Below, in pieces: positions 7,583-15,422 of a DNA stretch of 37,334 bases. This stretch comes from Oscillibacter valericigenes. GTDB lineage: Bacteria > Bacillota > Clostridia > Oscillospirales > Oscillospiraceae. The translations under genes and the position numbers were made by a program. The DNA lies in contig NZ_JAFBIV010000020.1 of the NCBI RefSeq assembly GCF_021531915.1, positions 1-37,334 on the forward strand. The letters are read 5' to 3'. Under the pieces are notes generated by a model. That model was not told where the DNA came from, made no database searches, and saw nothing but the letters and a program-made list of their open reading frames with translations. Positions within the stretch are counted from its first letter, which is position 1. Each line of letters starts with the position of its first letter.

Positions 7583-8177
7583 AATAGCGCAGCAGAATCG
7601 TCATGCGCTCTTTCTCCGGCAGATGGTCGATGGCTTCCCGCAGGGCGATCCGTTCCACCAGTCCCTCTTCCGGAGCGTCGGTCCCCAGCATCCCCTCCAA
7701 CGTCAAACCGTCTGCTGTCTCCCGCTGCAAAGACTCCGGAGAATCGGTAGCTAGTTCCACCTGAGCGATCTCCTCCATGGAAAACCCTGTGGCCTCCGCC
7801 AACTCGGAGAGCGCCGGCTCCCGGCCCAGATCATGGCGGAGCTGTTCTCTTTTGCTGTAAAGTGTTTGTGCTTGCTCCCTAATGGCCCGTCCGACTTTCA
7901 CCAATCCGTCATCCCGCAGAAAGCGCCGTATCTCGCCGGCGATCTTGGGGACCGCATAGGTAGAAAAGCAGGTCCCGTAGGAGAAGTCGAAGCCCTGTAT
8001 CGCTTTCAAAAAGCCCAGGCATCCCAGCTGATAAAGGTCATCCGGCTCCACGCCCCGTCCGTAGTATCTCCGCACGATACTCCAGATCAGGCCGTTGTTT
8101 TCCAGAACTGCCTGCTCGCAGGCATCCCGGTCCCCCTCCTGGGCAGCCCGCAGCAGTTCCAGCGTACTGCTGCTCAT
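7470..8177 (-). CDS. sigF: Sporulation sigma factor SigF
   Basis: The 235-residue sigma-70 family protein has region 2 (LENNGLIWSIVRRYYGRGVEPDDLYQLGCLGFLKA, with core-binding DLYQLG and the FSTYAVPKIAGEIRRFLR -10-binding helix), region 3 (LGREPALSELAEATGFS) and region 4 (LPEKERMTILLRYFKGLTQERTARVLGVSQVQISRLER). Known: SigF is the first forespore-specific sigma factor, held inactive by SpoIIAB. The start ATG overlaps the spoIIAB stop codon (ATGA), so the two are translationally coupled. SigG is the closest alternative, but the operon identifies SigF. The 3' end overlaps the convergent DUF4130 gene. Confidence 0.95.
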   Translation of the reverse strand: MSSSTLELLRAAQEGDRDACEQAVLENNGLIWSIVRRYYGRGVEPDDLYQLGCLGFLKAIQGFDFSYGTCFSTYAVPKIAGEIRRFLRDDGLVKVGRAIREQAQTLYSKREQLRHDLGREPALSELAEATGFSMEEIAQVELATDSPESLQRETADGLTLEGMLGTDAPEEGLVERIALREAIDHLPEKERMTILLRYFKGLTQERTARVLGVSQVQISRLERRGLARLRESFEA

Positions 8178-8623
8178 TTTCCTGTTTTCATCCGGGCGGC
8201 CAGCTTTTTCTTCATAGCAACGCTGGTCCCCTTTCCGGGTGCAGAGCGAACTGTCAGCTTGTCCATGAAGCTCTCCATGATGGTGAAGCCCATGCCGCTG
8301 CGCTCCTCGCCGCCGGTGGTGAACATGGGTTCCCTGGCCTTGTCAATATCCGGGATGCCTTTCCCGTGGTCCTTGACGGTGATCTCCAGCACATTTCCCG
8401 GGCAGATTCGGACCTTCACCAGAACCTTACCAATGGAATCCGGATAGGCGTGGACAATGGCGTTGGTCACCGCCTCACTGACAGCTGTCTTGATATCCTC
8501 CAGTTCATTCAGGGTAGGATCCATCTGGGCCGCAAAGCAAGCGACAGCGGATCGTGCAAAGCCCTCGTTGCTGCTGCGGCTGGGAAATTCCAGTGTAACC
8601 TCATTCATTGCCTTGTTTTTCAT
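8174..8623 (-). CDS. spoIIAB: Anti-sigma F factor SpoIIAB (serine kinase)
   Basis: The 149-residue GHKL ATPase has an N-box (EAVTNAIVHAY), a G1 box (DHGKGIPD) and a G2 region (GGEERSGMGFTIM). Known: SpoIIAB binds SigF in the predivisional cell and phosphorylates SpoIIAA; dephosphorylated SpoIIAA releases SigF in the forespore. The start chosen is the ATG at 8623, preceded by AAAGGAGG at 8 nt. The open frame runs further upstream through spoIIAA, but that part is a shadow. It overlaps sigF by 4 bp and follows spoIIAA after 14 bp. Confidence 0.95.
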   Translation of the reverse strand: MKNKAMNEVTLEFPSRSSNEGFARSAVACFAAQMDPTLNELEDIKTAVSEAVTNAIVHAYPDSIGKVLVKVRICPGNVLEITVKDHGKGIPDIDKAREPMFTTGGEERSGMGFTIMESFMDKLTVRSAPGKGTSVAMKKKLAARMKTGK

Positions 8624-8637
8624 TATGTAAACCTCCT

Positions 8638-8943
8638 TTATCGTATCGTCACCAGCCGTCCGATGCCCGCGGCATCCAGGACACGTCTGGCCTGTGCCGG
8701 AACGTTGCAGACCACCACGCTTCCGTCCAGTAGCTGCATCCGCTGCTGGGCCCGTAGGATCAGAGCAATTCCGGAGCTGTCCATAAAAGTCACACCCCCC
8801 ATATCCAGCATGAGGGTTTTTGGAAGTGCCGCATCTACGGCCATTTCCAGCTCCCGCAGTGCATGTCTTGCGCCGTGATGGTCCAGCTCGCCGGAAAACT
8901 CCAGCAAGAGATTCCGGTCTGCGCTTTTCGCATGTATCTCCAT
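8638..8943 (-). CDS. spoIIAA: Anti-anti-sigma F factor SpoIIAA
   Basis: This 101-residue STAS-domain protein has the phosphorylation motif TFMDSSGIAL; Ser57 corresponds to the serine phosphorylated by SpoIIAB. Known: SpoIIE phosphatase reactivates it in the forespore, after which it pulls SpoIIAB off SigF. It is the first gene of the classic three-gene spoIIA operon, all of which is present and intact here. The start ATG follows GAAAGGATGAAAGAAC. Confidence 0.94.
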   Translation of the reverse strand: MEIHAKSADRNLLLEFSGELDHHGARHALRELEMAVDAALPKTLMLDMGGVTFMDSSGIALILRAQQRMQLLDGSVVVCNVPAQARRVLDAAGIGRLVTIR

Positions 8944-8981
8944 GTTCTTTCATCCTTTCGCCTGTGGCGGTTGTTTTCTTC

Positions 8982-9015
8982 ATTATAGGAAGTTGTCCCC
9001 TTCTTTTTTGTCGGA
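8982..9015 (-). promoter_or_regulatory. Putative spoIIA promoter with a near-consensus Spo0A box
   Basis: A minus-strand TATAAT (8982-8987) lies 38 bp before spoIIAA. No good SigA -35 is spaced with it; GACAAA occurs at 19 bp. The plus-strand TTTGTCGGA (9007-9015) matches the Spo0A box TTTGTCGAA at eight of nine bases. In Bacillus this operon is read by SigH RNA polymerase and activated by Spo0A; a convincing SigH site was not made out. Confidence 0.45.
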
Positions 9016-9063
9016 TTCTTGGCCGCCCGCCGCTTTTTCTGAAATTTTTCTCTTTCTCTGTGC

Positions 9064-9092
9064 TTACCTTCTCTCTGCAGCCGAAATATGAT
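9064..9092 (+). promoter_or_regulatory. Probable promoter of the flavodoxin-like reductase gene
   Basis: A weak -35 TTACCT (9064-9069), a 17-bp spacer and a -10 TATGAT (9087-9092) lie 41 bp before the ATG at 9134. The -35 matches the consensus at only four of six bases. Confidence 0.45.
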
Positions 9093-9133
9093 AGAATGCA
9101 ATTAAATCCACACAGAAAGGATATGGCATCACG

Positions 9134-9760
9134 ATGAAAGTCTTACTGCTCAATGGAAGTTCTCACCTGCACGGCTGCACCGATACCGCTCTGCGGGAGA
9201 TTGCTGCCGTACTGGAAGCTGCGGGGATCGAGGCGGAAATCCTGTTCCTGGGCAATGAACCGGTCCGGGACTGTACCGCCTGCGGCGCCTGCAAAACGCT
9301 GTCTGGCCGATGTGTCTTTGATGATGACATCGTCAATCAGGTCATCGCAAAAGCCGAAGCGGCCGACGGCTTCGTCTTTGGCTCTCCTGTTTATTATGCC
9401 CATCCCAGCGGACGCATCCTGTCCATTCTGGACCGGGTATTCTACGCAGGTAAGCACGCCTTCGCCCATAAACCAGCGGCAGCCATCGCTTCCGCACGGC
9501 GAGCCGGCACCACTGCCACGCTGGATGTCCTGCAAAAGTATTTCACCATCTCCCAGATGCCCGTTGTCTCCTCCACCTATTGGACCATGGTCCACGGCAA
9601 GCAGCCGGAGGATGTGCTGAAGGACGAGGAAGGACTGCAGACTATGCGGAACCTGGCGTCCAACATGGCCTGGATGCTCCGGTGCATCGAAGCCGGGAAG
9701 GCTGCCGGTATCCAGCCGCCCCAGGCGGAATCCGGTGCCCGAACCAATTTCATCCGGTGA
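9134..9760 (+). CDS. Flavodoxin family protein / NAD(P)H-dependent FMN oxidoreductase
   Basis: The 208-residue protein starts MKVLLLNGSSHLHGCTD, the phosphate-binding loop of NADPH-dependent FMN reductases, and has VRDCTACGACK, a Cys cluster common in the iron-sulfur flavoprotein subgroup. FGSPVYYAHPSGRILSILDR is the second flavin-binding loop. Known: such enzymes reduce flavins, quinones or nitro compounds; the physiological partner is usually unknown. The DUF3795 gene starts 4 bp after the stop codon, so they share a transcript. The start ATG follows AGAAAGGATATGGCATCACG. Confidence 0.88.
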   Translation: MKVLLLNGSSHLHGCTDTALREIAAVLEAAGIEAEILFLGNEPVRDCTACGACKTLSGRCVFDDDIVNQVIAKAEAADGFVFGSPVYYAHPSGRILSILDRVFYAGKHAFAHKPAAAIASARRAGTTATLDVLQKYFTISQMPVVSSTYWTMVHGKQPEDVLKDEEGLQTMRNLASNMAWMLRCIEAGKAAGIQPPQAESGARTNFIR

Positions 9761-9764
9761 GCCT

Positions 9765-10309
9765 ATGAAGGATTTTTGCCGGGAATATCCGTTGCTGTCC
9801 CTCTGCGGACTCAGCTGCGGCCTGTGCACCATGCATCTGGGCGGATACTGTCCCGGCTGCGGCGGCGGAGACGGGAATCAGTCCTGCGCCATCGCCCGAT
9901 GCAGCCGAGAGCACGGCAATGTGGAATTCTGTTGTCACTGTCCTGAATATCCCTGCCGGAAATTCAAGGGTATGGATGATTATGACTCCTTTATTTCCAC
10001 CCGCAACCTGCGGAAAACCTGAAAAACGTCCAGACCAGAGGTCTGGACGTCTGTAAAGCAGAAATGGAAGAAAAGACCGTTCTGCTGCGGTGGCTGCTGG
10101 ACAACTGCAACGCTGGACGACAAAAAAGCCCCTTCGCCACAGCAGTGAACCTGTTGCCATTGGAAGACCTACGGACCATCCGGGAGCATCTGGCATCTGA
10201 TTCCATGGCTCTCCCCCTAAAAGAGCGTGCCAAAGTGGCAATCGCCCTTCTCCAGGCTGCAGCAGACGCCCGAAACATCAAATTAAAGCTGCGCAAGAAG
10301 CCGAAATAG
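9765..10309 (+). pseudogene. DUF3795 protein gene, broken by a -1 frameshift
   Basis: The first frame (9765-10022) encodes MKDFCREYPLLSLCGLSCG and the many Cys pairs of DUF3795 (CPGCGGGDG, CCHCPEYPC), then stops just after FISTRNLRKT. The second frame continues at about 10013 as ENLKNVQTRGLDVCKAEME and goes on (10064-10309) with WLLDNCNAGRQKSPFATAVNLLPLEDL and a basic end KLKLRKKPK, the C-terminal half usual for long DUF3795 proteins. Restoring one G near 10011-10013 (CGG to CGGG) would give a single frame of about 181 residues. Known: DUF3795 is a putative metal-binding protein of unknown role. The break could be a real mutation or a sequencing error; no slippery heptamer supports programmed frameshifting. 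Confidence 0.75.
10021..10050 (-). other. Perfect 11-bp hairpin inside the DUF3795 gene, terminator-like on the minus strand
   Basis: ACGTCCAGACC (10026-10036) pairs perfectly with GGTCTGGACGT (10040-10050) around an AGA loop. Read on the minus strand it is followed by TTTTT, as in a Rho-independent terminator, so it could be a second stop for transcripts that pass the valS terminator. It lies 4 bp after the premature TGA of the plus-strand gene. Confidence 0.6.
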
Positions 10310-10383
10310 TGCAATATTGGAAGTGAAGGTGCCATTTTATCAAAACACTGCTTGACCTGGGAGCCCATCACCTTTTTCATCAA

Positions 10384-10425
10384 AAGCAAAAACCAGAGCC
10401 TCCGCTTATTGCGGAGGCTCTGGTT
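10384..10425 (-). terminator. valS terminator
   Basis: The 15-bp perfect stem (10391-10405 with 10411-10425, GCCTCCGC / GCGGAGGC core) has loop TTATT and is followed on the minus strand by TTTTTGCTTTT, 16 bp after the valS stop. Confidence 0.93.
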
Positions 10426-10440
10426 CACTCTATTCGGGAT

Positions 10441-13077
10441 TTACGCCTGCATAGCCTTGGCGGATTCCTCCAGCTTGGCGATCAGCTCGGCGAACTTGGC
10501 GGCCTTCTCCTTCTCGGCGTTGACCACCGCTTCGGGAGCACGGGAGACGAACTTCTCGTTGGACAGCTTCTGCTCCACGATCCGTAATCCATTCCGGGCC
10601 TTCTCCAGTTCCTTGTTGATGCGGTCAAGCTCAGCGGCCATGTCCACCAGCTCCGCCATGGGCATGTATGCCGTGGCATTGTGGGTCACCACGGACACCA
10701 TCTTGCTCACATCGGCAGGAGCGGCATCGGCGAAGGTCACCTCACTGGCGTAGGCCAGACGCTGGATGAAGTGCAGGCCCTGCTGATAGATCTCAGGAGT
10801 GGCGGTCACCAGCAGCACCTCCGCCTTCTTGGAAGGAGGCACGTTCATCTCAGCCCGACGGGCGCGGATGGACTTGATGGTATCCATGACGGCCTCCATG
10901 GAAGACTCTTCCGCAGGGAAGCTCAGGCTGTCCTGATACTCCGGCCACTGAGAGGTCATGATGAAGTCACCCTCATGGGGCAGCGCCTGGAAGATCTCCT
11001 CGGTGATGAAGGGCATGAAGGGGTGCAGCAGCTTCAGCAGCTCCGTCAGCACGTAGCACAGCACGTTCTGGGCAACCAGCTTGGCAGCCTCGTCCTCACC
11101 GTTCAGACGGGTCTTGGTCAGCTCGATATACCAGTCGCAGTAGGTGTCCCAGATGAAGTCGTAAACCTTGGCGGAGGCCACGCCGATCTCGTAGGCATCC
11201 AGGTTCTCGGTGACTTCCTTCACCAGGGTGTTCAGCTTGGAGAGGACCCACTTATCCTCGGGAGCCAGCTTGGAAGCCTCGGGCAGCTGGCACTTGTCGA
11301 TGGTGAGGTTCATCATCACGAAGCGGCTGGCATTCCAGATCTTGTTGGCAAAGTTCCGCATGGCCTCGCACTTCTCGGTGTAGAACCGGGTGTCGTTGCC
11401 GGGGCTGTTGCCGGTAATCAGGTTGAAGCGCAGAGCGTCGGCGCCGTACTTCTCGGCGATCTCCAGGGGGTCAATGCCGTTGCCCAGGGACTTGGACATC
11501 TTGCGGCCCTTGTCGTCCCGCACCAGGCCGTGGATCAGAACGGTGTGGAAGGGGATCTTCTTCATCTGCTCACAGCCGGAGAAGATCATACGGGCCACCC
11601 AGAAGAAGATGATGTCGTAGCCGGTGACCATGACGCTGTTTGGATAGTAGAAGTCCAGCTCCTCCGTCTTTTCCGGCCAGCCCAGGGTGCTGAAAGGCCA
11701 CAGGGCGCTGGAGAACCAGGTGTCCAGCACATCGGGGTCCCGGGTCAGGTGGGTGCAGCCGCACTTGGCGCACTGCGTGGGGTCCTCACGGGAGACGTTG
11801 ATGTGGCCGCACTCATCGCAGTACCAGGCGGGGATCTGATGGCCCCACCACAGCTGGCGGGAAATGCACCAGTCGTGGACATTCTCCATCCAGTTGATAT
11901 AGGTCTTGGCGAAGCGCTCGGGAACGAACTTCACTTCGCCTTCCTTCACCACCCGCAGGGCCTCCTGGGCCAGAGGCTCCATCTTCACGAACCACTGGGC
12001 AGAAATCAGAGGCTCCACGTCATTGTGACAGCGGTAGCAGGTGCCTACGTTGTGAGAATAGGGTTCCACCTTCACCAGATAGCCCTGCTCCTCCAGGTCC
12101 TTCACGATGGCTTTGCGGCACTCGTAGCGGTCCATCCCGTTGTAGGGGCCGCCATTCTCGTTGATCTTACCGTCATCGGCGATAACGCGAATGACCTCCA
12201 GATTGTGACGCAGGCCCACCTCAAAGTCGTTGGGGTCGTGGGCAGGGGTCATCTTCACCGCGCCGGTACCGAAGCCGATTTCGCAGTACTCGTCGCCCAC
12301 AATGGGGATCTCACGGTTCATGATAGGCAGGATGCACTTCTTGCCGATGAGATGCTTGAACTTTTCATCGTTGGGGTTCACAGCCACGCCGGTATCGCCC
12401 ATCATGGTCTCAGGGCGGGTCGTGGCGACCACAATGTCCCCGGAGCCATCGGCCAGAGGATAGCGGATGTGCCACAGGTGGCCGGGCTTGTCCACGTACT
12501 CCACTTCGGCGTCGGACAGAGCGGTGATGCAGTGGGGGCACCAGTTGATGATGCGGCTGCCCTTGTAAATCAGACCCTTGTCATACAGTTCACAGAAGGT
12601 CTCCCGGACGGCCTTGGAGCATCCCTCGTCCATAGTGAAGCGGGAGCGGCTCCAGTCGCATGAGACACCCAGCTTCTTCTGCTGCTCCACGATGCGTCCG
12701 CCGTACTTCTCCTTCCACTGCCAGACACGCTGGAGGAACTGCTCACGGCCCAGGTCATAGCGGGTCTTGCCCTCCTTGACCCGGAGTTCCTCCTCCACCT
12801 TGATCTGAGTGGCGATACCGGCATGGTCGGTGCCGGGCAGCCACAGGGTGGAGTAGCCCTGCATCCGCTTGAAGCGGGTCAGAATATCCTGCAGCGTGGA
12901 GTCCATGGCGTGGCCCATGTGCAGCTGGCCCGTGACATTCGGGGGCGGCATGGAAATGGAAAAGGGCTTCTTCTTGGGATCGGGATCGCCGTTGAAGCAG
13001 TTGTTGTCCTCCCACATCTTGTAAATGCGGGACTCCACCTGCTGCGGCTCATACACCTTCGGCAGTTCTTTGTTCAT
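10441..13077 (-). CDS. valS: Valine--tRNA ligase
   Basis: The 878-residue class I aminoacyl-tRNA synthetase charges tRNA-Val with valine. The HIGH signature is HMGH in PPPNVTGQLHMGHAMD (about residues 48-63), the KMSKS signature is GRKMSKSLGNG, and between them lies the editing domain with the conserved TTRPETMMGDTGVAV block. The C terminus (from LVDMAAELDRINKELEKA) is the tRNA-binding coiled coil typical of ValRS. The start ATG at 13077 follows GGAGAGAAACC. It is preceded by an ACT-domain gene and a T-box leader on the same strand, so the unit is induced when uncharged tRNA-Val accumulates. It ends at a strong terminator. Confidence 0.98.
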   Translation of the reverse strand: MNKELPKVYEPQQVESRIYKMWEDNNCFNGDPDPKKKPFSISMPPPNVTGQLHMGHAMDSTLQDILTRFKRMQGYSTLWLPGTDHAGIATQIKVEEELRVKEGKTRYDLGREQFLQRVWQWKEKYGGRIVEQQKKLGVSCDWSRSRFTMDEGCSKAVRETFCELYDKGLIYKGSRIINWCPHCITALSDAEVEYVDKPGHLWHIRYPLADGSGDIVVATTRPETMMGDTGVAVNPNDEKFKHLIGKKCILPIMNREIPIVGDEYCEIGFGTGAVKMTPAHDPNDFEVGLRHNLEVIRVIADDGKINENGGPYNGMDRYECRKAIVKDLEEQGYLVKVEPYSHNVGTCYRCHNDVEPLISAQWFVKMEPLAQEALRVVKEGEVKFVPERFAKTYINWMENVHDWCISRQLWWGHQIPAWYCDECGHINVSREDPTQCAKCGCTHLTRDPDVLDTWFSSALWPFSTLGWPEKTEELDFYYPNSVMVTGYDIIFFWVARMIFSGCEQMKKIPFHTVLIHGLVRDDKGRKMSKSLGNGIDPLEIAEKYGADALRFNLITGNSPGNDTRFYTEKCEAMRNFANKIWNASRFVMMNLTIDKCQLPEASKLAPEDKWVLSKLNTLVKEVTENLDAYEIGVASAKVYDFIWDTYCDWYIELTKTRLNGEDEAAKLVAQNVLCYVLTELLKLLHPFMPFITEEIFQALPHEGDFIMTSQWPEYQDSLSFPAEESSMEAVMDTIKSIRARRAEMNVPPSKKAEVLLVTATPEIYQQGLHFIQRLAYASEVTFADAAPADVSKMVSVVTHNATAYMPMAELVDMAAELDRINKELEKARNGLRIVEQKLSNEKFVSRAPEAVVNAEKEKAAKFAELIAKLEESAKAMQA

Positions 13078-13128
13078 TGGTTTCTCTCCTATCTTTCGAA
13101 CATGTTGATATGTTGGTAAACTATCAGA

Positions 13129-13494
13129 TCAGACGATTTGATATCCGGCATCAGAAAGGACTTCCAAAGCCCTGCTGTAATCGTCTGCTTTTGTCAAAAT
13201 ATAATCCGTATTGTAGGTGGAAATTGCGAGAATCCCAATCTGGTTTTCCGCCAACAGCGCGGACAATTTGGACAGGATCTCCACCAGGGAAAAATCTAAA
13301 ACGCCTTGTATCCGGAACGCTCTCCAACCATCTTCCCGCTGGATGGTATTGTCCGGAACATCTTCTGTCAGACAGACCAGCGAGTTTTCCTCATCTGTCT
13401 TTCCACTAAAGCAGTACGGGCTTGTCCAGTCGACCGCAGAATAATCCTCCATCTTGCAGACTGAAAACGATCCGTCCAGTTCTTTCAGCTCCAT
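13129..13494 (-). CDS. ACT domain-containing protein
   Basis: The 121-residue protein starts MELKELDGSFSVCKMEDYS and has FRIQGVLDFSLVEILSKLSALLAENQIGILAISTYNTDYILTK split over a typical ACT-type (CASTOR-like ACT_7) regulatory domain that binds small ligands such as amino acids. It lies between the T-box leader and valS, 51 bp before valS, so both are under valine-tRNA control. Inference: it may sense valine or another branched-chain amino acid; the ligand is not shown. The start ATG at 13494 follows GGGAGGAAAT; an upstream in-frame extension would run into the T-box terminator and is rejected. Confidence 0.85.
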   Translation of the reverse strand: MELKELDGSFSVCKMEDYSAVDWTSPYCFSGKTDEENSLVCLTEDVPDNTIQREDGWRAFRIQGVLDFSLVEILSKLSALLAENQIGILAISTYNTDYILTKADDYSRALEVLSDAGYQIV

Positions 13495-13510
13495 ATTTCC
13501 TCCCTGACAA

Positions 13511-13768
13511 GCAAAAACGCCCTGAGCCTTTCGGCTCAGGGCGAACAAATTGTCCGTGGTACCACCTGGATTCGGGAAACTCCCGCACTCACTGACGCAA
13601 GACGTCTCTCCCGGATAACGGTGGGATGCCGTCGCGGCCTACTGTCCGTTCAGCCCAATGCTCCGGGACGACTTCTCCGGCCGCTTCACGGGAACTCTCA
13701 CCGTCCGTTCCCTCTCTTGGCATCCGCCTGCCGGGTACTGCTTCCCTTCCTCGCAGTTTCCAATATAC
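13511..13768 (-). ncRNA. T-box riboswitch leader of the ACT-valS operon
   Basis: The minus strand carries the conserved T-box AGGTGGTACCACGG (13554-13567) in the antiterminator. It is followed by a Rho-independent terminator whose 11-bp stem CGCCCTGAGCC / GGCTCAGGGCG (13518-13528, 13533-13543) runs into GTTTTTGC. Stem I lies at about 13665-13755 and includes the AGAGA ... GGTGAGAG distal motif (13691-13720). The UGGU of the T-box bulge would pair with a tRNA ending in ACCA, as expected for tRNA-Val. A GUC valine codon occurs in the 3' side of stem I (GAAGTCGTCCCGG), but I could not settle the specifier loop by eye. Known: uncharged tRNA stabilises the antiterminator and lets transcription continue. 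Confidence 0.93.
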
Positions 13769-13774
13769 CGTTAC

Positions 13775-13803
13775 AGTATAGTATACCCCTTTTGGATTGT
13801 CAA
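13775..13803 (-). promoter_or_regulatory. SigA promoter of the T-box/ACT/valS operon
   Basis: The minus strand has TTGACA (13798-13803), a 17-bp spacer and TATACT (13775-13780). It lies 3 bp after the sigE stop codon; no terminator separates sigE from it, so sigE transcripts may also enter the leader. Confidence 0.85.
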
Positions 13804-13806
13804 GAG

Positions 13807-14505
13807 TCAGGATAGCCGCAAAATCTCCTTTTTCAGCCGGGAAATGATGCGCTTTTCCAGCCGGGAGATGTAGGACTGGGAAATGCCCAGCTGGTCCGCC
13901 ACCTCCTTCTGGGTCTGCTCCCGTCCGCCGCCCAGGCCGAACCGCATGGTGATGATCTGCTTCTCCCGGGGCGACAGGATGTTGATGGCCTCCGTCAGCA
14001 GGCTCCGGTCCACGTCCTCCTCAATGGGCCGCATGACGATGTCCGCGTCGGTGCCCAGCACATCGCTCAGCAGCAGCTCGTTGCCGTCCCAGTCGGTGTT
14101 CAGAGGCTCGTCAAAGGAGACCTCTCCCCGCCGGGAGGCGTTCTTCCGCAGATACATCAGAATCTCGTTTTCGATGCACCGGGAGGCGTATGTTGCCAGC
14201 TTGATGTTTTTGTCCGTGCGGTAGGTCCCCACCGCCTTGATCAGGCCGATGGTTCCGATGGAGATCAGGTCTTCAATGCCCACGCCGGTGTTCTCGAACC
14301 GGCGTGCGATGTACACCACCAGCCGCAGATTATGCTCGATCAGTTCCTTCCGGGCCTCCTCGTCCTCCAGTCTGCCCAGCAGCTCCGCCTCCCGCTCCTT
14401 TGCCAGAGGCGGCGGCAGGGTATCGCTCCCACCGATGTAGTGAATGGACCGGACCAACCCCAGCTGTTCCAGCAGCAGCCGCCAAATGCGCGTCAATGGT
14501 CTCAT
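13807..14505 (-). CDS. sigE: Sporulation sigma factor SigE (pro-sigma E)
   Basis: The 232-residue sigma factor has an N-terminal pro-sequence of about 22 residues, then the [12 protein letters not shown] motif next to which pro-SigE is cut. Region 2 is [32 protein letters not shown] followed by [19 protein letters not shown]; region 4 is [44 protein letters not shown]. Known: SigE directs mother-cell transcription early in sporulation, after SpoIIGA removes the pro-sequence in response to the forespore protein SpoIIR. The start ATG follows AGAAGGGGAGGATACC. sigG, adjacent to sigE in Bacillus, is not adjacent here: the T-box operon follows instead. Confidence 0.96.
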   Translation of the reverse strand: MRPLTRIWRLLLEQLGLVRSIHYIGGSDTLPPPLAKEREAELLGRLEDEEARKELIEHNLRLVVYIARRFENTGVGIEDLISIGTIGLIKAVGTYRTDKNIKLATYASRCIENEILMYLRKNASRRGEVSFDEPLNTDWDGNELLLSDVLGTDADIVMRPIEEDVDRSLLTEAINILSPREKQIITMRFGLGGGREQTQKEVADQLGISQSYISRLEKRIISRLKKEILRLS

Positions 14506-15379
14506 GGTATCCTCCCCTTCTTACATCTCCGCCCCAAAGGGCCGCATACCCCGTCCCAAGTGTCGTGGGGGACAGTGCCGCCGTCACACCTGGATGGCGT
14601 GTTCCGCAAATCTCCACCCAGTCTGTCCGCACCGCCAGCAGCAGCCCCGTGGAGGTGCCCACCGCACGGTACGGAATCAGCCGGGGGCGCAGTTCCGGTG
14701 CCGTTTGGCGCAGAGGCTCCAGCAGGTCCGCCGGGAACCGAAGCAACTCCGGTGTCAACAGCCGCCTGACACCCTCCGGCAGAATAGCATCCAGACTCCC
14801 CGGCGCCGTCACCAGTACCGGCTGTCCGCCATTGGGATCACGGAGCCCGTTCCCGCTGTCCCAAAGAGCTGTCAGCTCTGTGGAACGACCACATATGCAA
14901 ATTCGTACGGCCAGCCGCTCCCCCCGGATGCCGTGACGGGCAGCCGCCCGGAATACGACGGTTACCAGCAGATATGCCGCTACGGACGATGCCAGCAGAA
15001 CTTTTCCGTTCACATCCGTATAAAATACACCGTTGGCCCGGGGCAAAGCGCTTCCGGTCAGCAGGCTCAGCCCCAGAACGCCCCCAGCCAGTCCACAGGA
15101 CAGGGCAAACAGCAGCAGCGTCAGCCGCAGCAGGTACTGCTCTCCTCCAAAAGCCACCAGGGCCATCAGGACGCCCGCCGCCAACTTGGCTGGCCAGCAA
15201 GCCAGAAAACCGCATCCGGGCAGAAATACCGCCACAGCATAGGCACCGCCCAGGATGGCCGCCAACGCATACCGCCTTCGCCGCAGCGGCACGCCCGCCA
15301 ACCGGGCGGTGACCAGACAGAGGAGATAATCCATCACGCCATTGAGCAAAAATACGGAATCCACATAGACTACCGTCAT
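14330..15379 (-). CDS. spoIIGA: Sigma-E processing peptidase SpoIIGA, with an unusual C-terminal extension
   Basis: The 349-residue protein has five or so N-terminal membrane spans (from [14 protein letters not shown] to [11 protein letters not shown]) and a cytosolic aspartic peptidase domain with the catalytic motif [11 protein letters not shown]. Known: SpoIIGA sits in the septum on the mother-cell side and cleaves pro-SigE. The family usually ends shortly after a GY.AL motif, here GYAALWGGD. In this sequence the frame stays open for about 59 more residues (Ala/Gly-rich, low complexity) that overlap the first 176 bp of sigE. This suggests a lost stop codon or late frameshift, probably harmless. 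The start ATG follows AAGGGAGGAGAGGT. spoIIGA and sigE form the expected operon. Confidence 0.9.
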   Translation of the reverse strand: MTVVYVDSVFLLNGVMDYLLCLVTARLAGVPLRRRRYALAAILGGAYAVAVFLPGCGFLACWPAKLAAGVLMALVAFGGEQYLLRLTLLLFALSCGLAGGVLGLSLLTGSALPRANGVFYTDVNGKVLLASSVAAYLLVTVVFRAAARHGIRGERLAVRICICGRSTELTALWDSGNGLRDPNGGQPVLVTAPGSLDAILPEGVRRLLTPELLRFPADLLEPLRQTAPELRPRLIPYRAVGTSTGLLLAVRTDWVEICGTRHPGVTAALSPTTLGTGYAALWGGDVRRGGYHETIDAHLAAAAGTAGVGPVHSLHRWERYPAAASGKGAGGGAAGQTGGRGGPEGTDRA

Positions 15380-15422
15380 ACCTCTCCTCCCTTGTCAGCC
15401 CATGGTTTATTCAGCAGACTTT

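Noticed and set aside
10005..10050. Programmed -1 frameshift in the DUF3795 gene
   Set aside because: The zero-frame codons CGG AAA ACC do not form a slippery X-XXY-YYZ site, so a plain deletion or read error is more likely.
10681..12663. A 660-codon open frame on the plus strand, antisense to valS
   Set aside because: It mirrors valS codon structure in GC-rich DNA, is His/Gly/Val/Gln-rich without any domain, and lacks a ribosome-binding site.
13085..13115. LexA-like half-sites CGAACATGTTGATATGTT between the ACT gene and valS
   Set aside because: The GAAC and GTT elements do not have the N4 spacing of an SOS box, and the position inside an operon makes control unlikely.
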